Positions 1 through 9,002 of a stretch of DNA of 64,000 nucleotides are shown piece by piece. The position numbers and the translations under genes are program-made. The stretch lies in NCBI GenBank assembly GCA_002189035.1, contig NEEC01000002.1, positions 6,161,001 through 6,225,000 of the forward strand. The letters run 5' to 3'. The notes under the pieces are model-generated. The model saw nothing but the letters and a program-made list of their open reading frames with translations. It searched no databases and was not told the origin of the DNA. The stretch's first letter is position 1; every line of letters starts with the position of its first letter. The stretch is from Utricularia gibba (lineage: Eukaryota; Streptophyta; Magnoliopsida; Lamiales; Lentibulariaceae).

Positions 1-678
1 GTTAAGGTAATGAAAGGCCATGGATGTGTGCCGAATGTGGTTGTATATTCAACACTACTCGATGGAGTCTGCAACTTTGGGAATATGGAATCTGCATTCG
101 AGTTCCTGACAAAGATGGAACAAGAGGGAGACTGTAAACCCAATGTGGTGACATACACTACCATGATTAAGAGTTTAGCTGACAAAGGGAGGGTAATGAA
201 GGCACCCAAGGTTCTGAACCAAATGATCGAGCACAAAGTTAACCCAAATAGGGTGACACTAGCTACCCTCCTCAACGGACTATGCGCAGAAGGGAAGGTG
301 CAAGAGGCTTGTAAGCTGATTCACAGATTCAGTGGAAATGGATTTCATCGTGATGAGCTCTTAAGTATGCTTCTCATGTCGTTGCTGAAAGTGGGTAAGG
401 ATTCAGATTGCGAAAAGATATTGCGGATGATGATCACCAAAGGGATGAATCCAAGCAGCTTGGCATCAGGCAGAATCATCAAGAAAATGGTTTCCGATGG
501 AAGGGTACTTGATGGGTTTCTCCTGTTTCATGCGCTTGGCAACTCAGGGAAGATGATAGATAACCAGACATGTTCAGCTCTCCTGGCTGCGCTTCGGCAT
601 GAAAACAGATCTGCAGAAGTTGCAAAGGTTGTCGAAATCATGTCGGATGGAGGTTTGTCTCCCCAGGTTACTTCCTGA
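1..678 (+). CDS. PPR protein, P class (3' part only)
   Basis: The frame is open from base 1 to the TGA at 676-678, so the window cuts off the 5' part; the ATG at 10 is internal. The translation shows consecutive pentatricopeptide repeats of about 35 residues, with the typical PNVV-Y-TL and N-VTYTTMI-LAD-G starts, then a more degenerate C-terminal part. No E or DYW editing domain follows, which points to the P class. Such proteins bind organellar RNA in mitochondria or chloroplasts and act in processing, stability or translation. The target cannot be read from a partial protein. Confident family call; exact orthologue unknown. Confidence 0.85.
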   Translation, partial: VKVMKGHGCVPNVVVYSTLLDGVCNFGNMESAFEFLTKMEQEGDCKPNVVTYTTMIKSLADKGRVMKAPKVLNQMIEHKVNPNRVTLATLLNGLCAEGKVQEACKLIHRFSGNGFHRDELLSMLLMSLLKVGKDSDCEKILRMMITKGMNPSSLASGRIIKKMVSDGRVLDGFLLFHALGNSGKMIDNQTCSALLAALRHENRSAEVAKVVEIMSDGGLSPQVTS

Positions 679-884
679 AGATGTAGAAGAACTCTTCCTC
701 TTTGGAAATTAATCAATTTTTGTGGAAAAATTTTGAAAATCGAAGAGCCCCTTCAAAATGGAAGAAAATGGAGGCTTCTGATTATTACATTATCAATTAC
801 GTTAGAATTAAAAAATACTAAAAAATTAACTTTGTTCCATATTAAAAAAATACTAAAAATTAAAAAATTATTCGATATGTTAAA

Positions 885-2750
885 ATTGAAATTCTATTAT
901 CAAATATGTGATTAAAGGTCCGTCAGGCCTGTAGATTTGGAAGGGGCCCAAGTGCTAAAACTGTCGATGATTGAGGAATGGAGGGGAGGGAAGCCTAGTG
1001 GATTAGGGTTCAGGGGAAGGATCTGCTCGGCGGTCGTGAATTGCTTATGATTTGGGGTTGAGAGGTTCGAGGGGATGGTATTTGCATATCTGCGAAAGAG
1101 CGTCTCCCTCAATTTGTTTCCTAAGGGAGCGGCCTTGTTTCTACGCGAGCGCCACGCTTCCTTCTTGCTTCAGCTCCATTTCGTCACCACCGGGAACCCG
1201 GATGCTTTCGAACACCAGCCTGCCGGAGATACAAAGACGGTCGCTTCTTTACTCAAGGAAAATGGCTTTTCGGACGCGCAATTGGAGAAAGTGTTTCGCA
1301 GCAGGCCACAACTGTGTTCCGCGAATTGGGAGACTTCGATAAACCCGAAGATCAAAATTTTCCAGGAATTTGGTTTTTCTAGTTCCGAAATTGCCAAGAT
1401 TATCACCAAGGAACCCACTGTCTTGTGTTGCCGCGCCAGCAAACTCCGCCCTTCACTGTCTACGCTACTAGGTTTATTGGGTTGCAGGGGAGCAGTGGTT
1501 AATCTACTGGGGATGGGGAAGAATAGGAGATTCTTATCCACCGATTTCGAGAAGACTCTGTACCCAAACATTGAGTTCCTGAAGAGCCATGGCTTGTCCA
1601 TGCAACGCATCAATGGTCTCATGCGTTTGTTCCCAGCACCCTTATTCCTCAAACATGAACTTCTTACAAAACTCGTTGAGAAATTGGAGAGGTTGGGATT
1701 TAATCCGAGCTCCAGCAAGTTTATCTATGGTCTTTGGGCTGTTGCGTCTATGGGTGACGAAATTTGGGAACAAAAGCTGCGGACTTTCAGGGATTTGGGT
1801 TTCACAGATTCTGATACTCTCACTGCTTTCAGGAAAGTTCCCCTTGCGCTAACCACATCGTCCGAGAAGATAAAGAGAATTACACAAGTCGTTCTCTCTA
1901 CAAAGAGCTACACAATGTCAGATATTATTGCATTCCCTGTTTGCTTTAGGTGCAGCTTGGAGAAAAGGTTAAAGCCACGGCTGCAAGTGTTGCAGATTCT
2001 GGAAAAGAAGAAGCTGATCAAGAAATGGCCTAGTCTCACAGTAATTTATGCTTATACCGATAAGAGGTTTCATAAAAGTTTTGTTGCACCTCATCGGAAG
2101 TCATTCACTGGTAAGATTGACAGCACCCTCCTAGATGCAAAATGACTTTTTTTTTTTGTGGGATTTCATTCAAAATTTTCGCGGTAGAGGTTCTGGTTGT
2201 GTTTTTTGTCGTTGCTGGAGATGAACAGTACATTTCAAGATAACCGCACAAGGGATATGCTATGAGCTTTGGTTTGTGAATGAAGCTGTCTTTGGAACAT
2301 GCCTAAAGAACATGGAATCAATCATCTCGTTGCTGAAAAGCAACGTTTTGATTGACGACAGAACGTCTCACTGTCGTTTATTTGATGAGGATCCCCCCAC
2401 ATATGCAACAGAACTACAATTGGTATTGTGGTGGACATTCAGTCACATCGGAGGCCTCCCGGTGAGGCGGGACTGCAGTTTCGTCCGCCTGCAGCACAAA
2501 GGATCAACCCCTGGTCTGCCATTGCCACAAGTTTGAATCCAGATGGTGCTAATTTCAGGGGTGACCTCAGGCTCTGAGAAAGCATCAACCCAAGGAGGGA
2601 TGAACTGGTGGGAAGCCCCGAAAAGACATCAAATGGTGGGAACGCAAGAGAAAAAAAAAGTAGCATTACGATGCCACCTGCTTTCGATCTTCAAGATCCA
2701 GCAAGTTCTGCCGCCCTCGGAGGTCTCCTCCATCCGTCGCGCACAAGACT
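885..2750 (+). repeat. Segmental tandem duplication, copy 1
   Basis: This block (5' flank, whole mTERF gene, about 600 bp of 3' flank) recurs at 3520-5475. Shared landmarks include the AGGTCCGTC stretch near 917 and 3552, the entire coding region, and 3' sequence down to CTTCAAGATCCAGCAAG near 2690 and 5435. Because the flanks are shared, it is a DNA-level duplication rather than a retrocopy. The limits are approximate. Confidence 0.85.
1075..2145 (+). CDS. mTERF family protein, paralogue 1
   Basis: Single-exon gene of 356 residues. It has the repeated three-helix mTERF signature: LLKENGFSDAQLEKV (about residue 62), INPKIKIFQEFGFS, IAKIITKEPTVL, LYPNIEFLKSHGLS and a C-terminal RLKPRLQVLQ. 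The N terminus is basic and hydrophobic without acidic residues, fitting an organelle transit peptide. The family binds nucleic acid and acts in transcription termination, splicing or expression of mitochondrial or plastid genes. Its near twin lies 2.7 kb downstream and a more distant relative on the minus strand at 32659-33761. Intact frame, ATG to TGA. Family certain; target organelle and RNA/DNA site unknown. Confidence 0.93.
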   Translation: MVFAYLRKSVSLNLFPKGAALFLRERHASFLLQLHFVTTGNPDAFEHQPAGDTKTVASLLKENGFSDAQLEKVFRSRPQLCSANWETSINPKIKIFQEFGFSSSEIAKIITKEPTVLCCRASKLRPSLSTLLGLLGCRGAVVNLLGMGKNRRFLSTDFEKTLYPNIEFLKSHGLSMQRINGLMRLFPAPLFLKHELLTKLVEKLERLGFNPSSSKFIYGLWAVASMGDEIWEQKLRTFRDLGFTDSDTLTAFRKVPLALTTSSEKIKRITQVVLSTKSYTMSDIIAFPVCFRCSLEKRLKPRLQVLQILEKKKLIKKWPSLTVIYAYTDKRFHKSFVAPHRKSFTGKIDSTLLDAK

Positions 2751-2993
2751 CATCAATGGCTTACCGAATTTCCTTATTATCAATGTCTCAGAGTTTCTTC
2801 TCCTCCTTCCCGGACGAGCCCCAGGATCGACAAAAAGAAGCCTTTGATTCTAATGTTTCTTACAAGAAAGAGAGACCATCGTCAATGAATGTCAACCGGA
2901 GTCCAATTTAGAAGACAACTGCTTGCCGTCGGAATCAATCCGGATATGATGGATTGGGTCAATCTCCCTTGGCCATTGGCAATATTCTGAAAC
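2750..2993. repeat. Copied fragment of the 5-phosphatase gene 5' region
   Basis: This stretch matches 8504-8798, which contains exon 2 of the inositol polyphosphate 5-phosphatase gene plus its flanking introns, in the same orientation. Shared segments include CTTACCGAATTTCCTTATTA, GACCGGAGTCC-type sequence and the exon end ATTCCGACGG on the minus strand. Relative to the source it lacks internal pieces (for example 16 bases flanked by a short ATGT repeat). The splice donor GT after the exon is GC here (2925-2926). It is therefore a non-functional fragment sitting between the two mTERF copies. Confidence 0.8.
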
Positions 2994-3519
2994 TGATTGA
3001 TTCAATTTATTGGTTAACCGATTATTTAATTGTTTTTAGTATTAATTTCATAATGACTAACTTTGTTATTTTGAAAAATATGTAAGATGTATATTGTCAA
3101 TTTTATTTGAAGAGAAATTAATTTTATGGGTAAAGTTTGTCGGTGTTATTTTAATTTACACTCAATATAAATAGTTTAATTACTAAATTTTAAAATTATA
3201 TCATAAATTTTTCACTTTGATTTTTTTTTGTAATCAATTTACCTCTAAACTTTTAACATTACATATTTAATTCTTTATATTATCAAAACTAATCAATTTT
3301 AATTTTAACATCATTATAACAAGGTATCATATGAAATGCAATATAATCATCAATTTGAATTATACAAGACATATATACAGTATAATTATCGTCATTTCAA
3401 ATTATACAAGATACAAACATATTATAATCCTAACATGGGTTAGATTCATCGAAATTCAGACGCAAATACGAAAAACTCTAGTATAAAATTTTGAGAATTA
3501 AATATGCTGAATAATTGAA
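2994..3519. other. AT-rich spacer
   Basis: About 525 bases of AT-rich sequence separating the copied phosphatase fragment from the second duplication block. No gene, RNA or clear repeat is visible. Confidence 0.6.
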
Positions 3520-3600
3520 ATTATATTATGAAATATGTGATAATCGATTGAAGGTCCGTCTGGGTGTAGGATTGGAAGTGGCCCAAATGCTGAAAGTGTC

Positions 3601-3785
3601 GATGATTGAGGAATGGACGGGAGAGAAGCCGAGTAGATTAGGGTTTAGGGAGGAATCTGCTCTGGGGTCGTGAATTGCTTGTGATTGAGGTTGTGATTGC
3701 GGAATGGACGGGAGGGAAGCCGAGTGGATTAGGGTTTAGGGGAGGAATCTGCTCGGCGGTCGTGAATTGCTTGTGATTTGGGGTA
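3601..3785 (+). repeat. Tandem duplication of about 90 bp in the mTERF-2 5' flank
   Basis: Two successive versions of the same stretch: GGAATGGACGGGAGAGAAGC ... GTGAATTGCTTGTGATT followed directly by GGAATGGACGGGAGGGAAGC ... GTGAATTGCTTGTGATT. The first mTERF copy has only one version (975-1055), so this expansion followed the larger duplication or was lost from copy 1. It lies just upstream of the ATG at 3801, in presumed promoter or 5'UTR. Confidence 0.8.
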
Positions 3786-3800
3786 GAGAGGTTCGACGGG

Positions 3801-4865
3801 ATGGTATTTGCATATCTGCGAAAGAGCGTCTCCCTCAATTTGTTTCCTAAGGGTGCGGCCTTGTTTCTACGCGAGCGCCACGCTTCCTTCTTGCTTCAGC
3901 TCCACTTCGTCACCAGCGGGAACCCGGATGCTTTCGAACACCAGCCTGCCGGAAATACAAAGACGGTCGCTTCTTTACTCAAGGAAAATGGCTTTTCTGA
4001 AGCGCAATTGGAGAAAGTGTTTCGCAGCAGGCCACGACTGTGCTCCGCTAATTGGGAGACTTCGATAAACCCGAAGATCAAAATTTTCCAGGAATTTGGT
4101 TTTTCTAGTTGCGAAATTGCCAAGATTATCACGAAAGAACCCACAATCTTGTGTTGCAGCGCGAGCAAACTCCGCCCTTCACTCTCTACGCTACTAGGTT
4201 TATTGGGTTGCAGGGGAGCAGTTGTTAATCTACTGGGGACGGGGAAGAACAGGAGATTCTTATCTACCAATTTCGAGAGCACTCTGTTCCCGAACATTGA
4301 GTTCCTGAAGAGCCATGGCCTGTCAATGCAACGCATCAATGGTCTTATACGTTTGTTCCCAGCAACCTTGTTCCTCAAACATGAACTTCTTACAAAACTC
4401 GTTGAAAGATTGGAGAGATTGGGATTTAATCCGAGCTCCAGCAAATTTATCTATGGTCTTTGGACTGTTGCGTCTATGGGTGACGAATTTTGGGAACGAA
4501 AGCTGCGGACTTTCAGGGGTTTTACAGATTCTGATACTCTCAGTGCTTTCAGGAAAGCTCCCCTTGCGCTAACCACGTCGTCCGAGAAGATAAAGAGAAT
4601 TGCAGAGGTTGTTCTCTCTACAAAGAGCTACACCATGTCAGACATTATTGCATTCCCGGTTTGCTTTAAGTGCAGCGTGGAGAAAAGACTAAAGCCACGG
4701 CTGCAATTGTTGCAGATTCTGGAAAAGAAGAAGCTGATCAAGAAATGGCCCAGTCTCACAGTAATTTATGCTTATACCGATGAGAGGTTTCATAAAAGTT
4801 TTGTTGCACCTCATCGGAAGTCATTCACTGGTAAGATTGACAGCACCCTCCTAGATGCAAAATGA
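3801..4865 (+). CDS. mTERF family protein, paralogue 2
   Basis: Single-exon gene of 354 residues, nearly identical to the copy at 1075-2145. It lacks two residues where copy 1 reads RTFRDLGFTDSD and this one reads RTFRGFTDSD. The mTERF helical repeats, the basic N terminus and the C-terminal tail ending TLLDAK are all preserved, and the frame is intact, so both copies can be functional. The product is probably organellar and nucleic-acid binding as for paralogue 1. Differences between the copies are scattered substitutions, indicating a recent but not brand-new duplication. Confidence 0.93.
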   Translation: MVFAYLRKSVSLNLFPKGAALFLRERHASFLLQLHFVTSGNPDAFEHQPAGNTKTVASLLKENGFSEAQLEKVFRSRPRLCSANWETSINPKIKIFQEFGFSSCEIAKIITKEPTILCCSASKLRPSLSTLLGLLGCRGAVVNLLGTGKNRRFLSTNFESTLFPNIEFLKSHGLSMQRINGLIRLFPATLFLKHELLTKLVERLERLGFNPSSSKFIYGLWTVASMGDEFWERKLRTFRGFTDSDTLSAFRKAPLALTTSSEKIKRIAEVVLSTKSYTMSDIIAFPVCFKCSVEKRLKPRLQLLQILEKKKLIKKWPSLTVIYAYTDERFHKSFVAPHRKSFTGKIDSTLLDAK

Positions 4866-5475
4866 CTTCTTTTTTTGTGGGATTTCATTCAAAATTTTCG
4901 CGGTAGAGGTTCTGGTTTTTGAATGTCGTTCCTGGAGATGAACAGTACATTTCAAGATAACCAGGCGCAAGGGGTATGCCATGATCTTTGGAATCAATCA
5001 TCTCGTTGGTGTTCATCAAAAGAGTTGTCAGTGTACACAGCACCTGAAAAGCAACTTTTTGATTGAGAACAGAACGTCTCACAGTCGTTCATTTGATGAG
5101 GGAGACCTCACCTACGCAACAGAGCTACAATTGGTATTGTGGTGGACATTCAGTCACTGTGCATCAACGATCGTCGACCCCCTCTCAGTATGGGCAGACG
5201 ATCAGTCACGTCGGAGGCCTCACGGTGAGGCGGGACGGCAGTTTCTGAGCGAGAGATCCGGCCGCCTGCAACAATGGCATTCAACCCTGGTCCGCCGTTG
5301 GGACAAGTTTGAAATTCAGATGCTGCGGATTTCAGGGGTGGCCTGAGGCTCTGAGAGATCATCAACCCCGAAAAGACAACAAATTGTACGAACCCAAGAA
5401 AAAAAAAGGGTATTACGATACCACTGTTTTGGATCTTCAAGATCCAGCAAGTTTTGCGGCCCAGGCACAAGATTC

Positions 5476-6260
5476 TCATGCGGCTGTGGACGAGAGGAGT
5501 AGCGGCGCTGCAAGTACAGTTACTGGAGGAGAGATGATGGTATGAAGGGCATTACGATACCACTCTTTTGCTTAACATTCATTTTTATGAATCATGTTCT
5601 TGATTTAACATTGGGACCTTATTTGATATGAAATCATAAGGTTGATATAATTATGTCTATATACTATTCTCATATATGATATTTTTATATTTACATATTT
5701 GAGTTTGTCTAAATCCATATAATCTATACCCATGAAAATCTAAATCAAATCTTAAATTTTGATCTTTTGGCTCACAAATCCTTGTGTCCAATTAGGGCGA
5801 TGTTTCTATGTGACATCACAGCCCAGCATTTCTTTTCAACCTCATCTAACTTCTGGGTGGTTATTAGAAACAATACTTTTCGAAAAACATAACAAACAGA
5901 ACCTGAATCTTCCGCAATCCTCGATCATCAACGAGTACATCTATGCATGCGGAAGATGCCCGGCTTCATGAAATGACCACCAATGTATTTTCTTATTTTT
6001 TTTGTTTAAATGTGTGTGTATACAAAGGAAAGTAATCGTCCAAGTCAATTTTCTCTATCTGTTTCCAGGAGGGGAAGCTGGGAGGAGACTAAAAAAGAGG
6101 AAACAAAACCTGTTGAATTAAATAGGAGGCCTGTGGCATCCTCAACGCTCCCAGTAGGATGATGGCTCCTGCACGTATTCATTCCTCCGCACTATCAATG
6201 ATCCACAGAAATTCAGCATACCAAAACAAGAGGAAAGAAAAGCAGCATAAAAATGATGTG
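5476..6260. other. Spacer with 3' end region of the 5-phosphatase gene
   Basis: No separate gene is visible. On the minus strand a possible acceptor near 6198 could start an alternative last exon of the 5-phosphatase gene, running to a stop further left. Most of the rest is AT-rich intergenic sequence. Confidence 0.5.
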
Positions 6261-9002
6261 TTAAGAGAGATTAAGATGCTTGGGTGAGTGAGTGCCCACC
6301 TGTTCGGAAGGGCGGGTCCGGAGGATGGGCGGCCGGAGGTCCAAATCCATGGGACGGTCATTTTGTTGGATCTCTGCATCGGTGAACGTGAGGGCTCGTT
6401 GCAGTTTCTTTGGGCAGAATACTTCGAGTTGGACAACGTAGGATGCAGCCACGGGACGGTGGTCCGATAACCTGATGTCGGTCCTTTGGTAGCTCAGCTG
6501 CTCCATTCCCGCTCCAAAGGACAGGACACGGTCGCACCTGCATGCGCCACCAACAAGAGATGAGAGGGAATCTTCCATTTGGGACAGTAATCACAAGAAC
6601 CCGAAAAAGAGCTGCACGGCAATGAACATGAACGACCAAGAGCAAGCCGGTAGACAAAAAAACCAGTAAACCATTTTCCTTTTTATAGGACATCTTTCAG
6701 GTTTTGTACCCATTCAGACAACTATTGGGAACGACTGGTAGTTTTTCCCGGTTGGACCAATCGACAGTGGATTACCATGCTGGTGTTCTTCTGCCGGTTT
6801 TGTGATTCTCGTGGATGTACGAGTCCGAGTCGTATTCGTATTTGTAGGTTGGGGCAAAGCTCAATGTACCTTCGGACCATCCACCAAATGTACCGCCAGG
6901 TTTTTGCTCTTTGACAAGCTGTTGAAAGAAAAGAATACCAAGCCATCAGAGTTTGGAAACTGTAGTGTCACATGCAGTACACCAGATATGGGTGTAGTGA
7001 GCGCAATGTTCACCTGATCGTGGTAAGCTAAGTGAGGCCAATTCTGGTTCGAAATGAGCTCTCTCGCCCGTTCGTAGGGTAAGTTTATTCGGTAGTTAAG
7101 ATCCCCCAGCCAGATTATTCTCCTGCAGCCATAGTGACGCAGACATTAACAACATGCTGAAGAAAGAATACAAGAGAAGATGAACTTCTCTTACTCATGG
7201 TCATATATTCTTCTAGGAAGTCCAAGAGAAGCGAATGAGCTGAAACGTGTGCGTCTGTGAATTTCATAAACATCTGCATTTCTCCTCATTACATCACTAT
7301 CTTTCTCCCCTGCCGCTAGATGACAGCACACGAAACAGAAGAGCGTCTGATGAATCGACATGCTAACAGATATTGATCCCTGAAAGAACTTATAGTTGAG
7401 TTACTGTCCTGAAGACGGAAATAAATGGCAAAGTGTGGGTAGAAAAGGTGAACCTTGTTTCCAATGTAGCCCATGGCACCAACACCAACAGCAGAAACTT
7501 TAACGTTTTGTATATGCTTCCGTAAGCTTCTCCTAACCCATATGGTAATCAAAATCCCGACCATTTGCTTGCTTACTATCCTAACAAATGCTGCTCTTCT
7601 TTTGCGGTTGATCAAAGATTCAAGGTCAAGTTCTGCAAGTGAGGACACATCAGCCACGGTGGCCCTATTATCAGCTTCCAAGTTTAGTCTTGAAGAACTT
7701 CTGTTGACCCTGAAAGATTTGGTAGATTTAAAGGAGGCATATGACCTTAATCTACACTCTGTCTCCAAAACATGGTGCGACAAAAGGTGAAGTGGTGGGT
7801 CAGGCCAGTTTAAACCTATCCTTTCTGTTCCACTAAGTACCCTCGTGAGTTTCGGAATATTTGGAGACTTTGGAGATAACAAACTTTCCTCAAAATCATC
7901 TATTTTCAGGCAGTTCAGTCTGCTCAACTTCTTATATGATGAAAGCTGCTTTTCCTCCAGTTCAGTCCCCAGAGGAAAAACAGAGGTTTCTTCATTAAAA
8001 CTAGAAGTTGATTCCTCTTCAAGCAAAGGGAAGATTTCATCTTCTATATCACTTCCTGATTCAATACCGTTTTCGACATCAGGTGCATCATTCGATGGCT
8101 TAAACTTGGATGGAGAAGGTGGATCACTGTAGCTTTTGTACTTGTCACTAAACGGTGGAACTTGATCCAAAGTTTCACGAATGATATCCTCCCATCTTGA
8201 AACTGGCCTACTATCTTCTGCTCCGAATATGTTACCGGCGTTCAAAGGAATAATCTCCTGAAGCCTAAAAACGAACCGCGTTTCACATGCCAGAGAATTC
8301 TTGGAAATGGGAAGCTTAAGCAGCAGGATTGCATACCCAATTACATAAAGATCAGCCGGGTCATCAATCTGCAACCAATCACTAAGATCCAGATCATCGG
8401 GAGGAACTCTACCTCCAACATTCCACGTGGCAGCGCATATTCTTGAAATGGAAAAGGGTGAGTGGGACTCAGCTGTCATCAATCACCCAAACCTTTTTTG
8501 TTTACTCATTAATGGCTTACCGAATTTCCTTATTATCAATGTAGTGAGCTCTAAATGTCTCAGAGTTTCTTCTCCTCCTTCTAGGCCGAGCCCCAGGATC
8601 TACAAAAAGTAGCATTTGATTCTAATGTTTCTTACATGTATTAGATCTAAGGAAAAACCATTAGTATCCAAGAAACAGAGACCATCGTCAACGAATGTCG
8701 ACCGGAGTCCAATTTAGAAGACAACTGCTTACCGTCGGAATCAATCCGGATATGATCAATTAGGTCATTCTCCCTTGGCCATTGGCAGTATTCTGAAACA
8801 ACAAAAAAAAGCTAGATAAAAGCCTAATAAAAACAAACAAGCTAAACATCCAATCTAAGTCAAAATCATAAAAACCAATACGGCTTTCAGAATCGGAGTC
8901 GGAACATCCAGAATCAGTATCCGCAGAGTAATCGGAGTTGCTCGCCGCAAGATTAAGCCACTTCCGTACCACCAAGCGCCGCCACGAAACCTGCGATCCC
9001 AT
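6261..9002 (-). CDS. Type I inositol polyphosphate 5-phosphatase
   Basis: Eight coding exons can be joined in frame on the minus strand: 9002-8882, 8792-8733, 8472-8337, 8264-7454, 7379-7195, 7122-7014, 6918-6776, 6537-6261. The start MGSQVSWRRLVVRKWLN fits the family better than the ATG 39 bases upstream. Catalytic-domain motifs appear in order: TWNVGG, QEIIPLNAGN, GAMGYIGNKGSISVSM, a HLAAGEKD stretch, WLGDLNYRI, and the final PAWCDRVL with SDHRPV. It removes the 5-phosphate from soluble inositol phosphates and/or phosphoinositides and so dampens Ins(1,4,5)P3 or PtdIns(4,5)P2 signalling. A long acidic insert (about 7780-8200) is typical of plant members. The C terminus is uncertain: the exon may read to the TAA at 6261 or splice at 6301 to another exon. 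Confidence 0.9.

Larger units (their letters stand above)
3520..5475 (+). repeat. Segmental tandem duplication, copy 2
   Basis: Second copy of the block at 885-2750, including an mTERF gene and its 3' flank. It differs by small indels, an inserted stretch near 5155-5210, and an extra duplication of its own 5' flank (3601-3785). Limits are approximate. Confidence 0.85.

Noticed and set aside
1170-1718. Long minus-strand open frame over mTERF-1 (also 3896-4444)
   Set aside because: It mirrors the real mTERF frame on the other strand in both copies and has no domain; a shadow frame.
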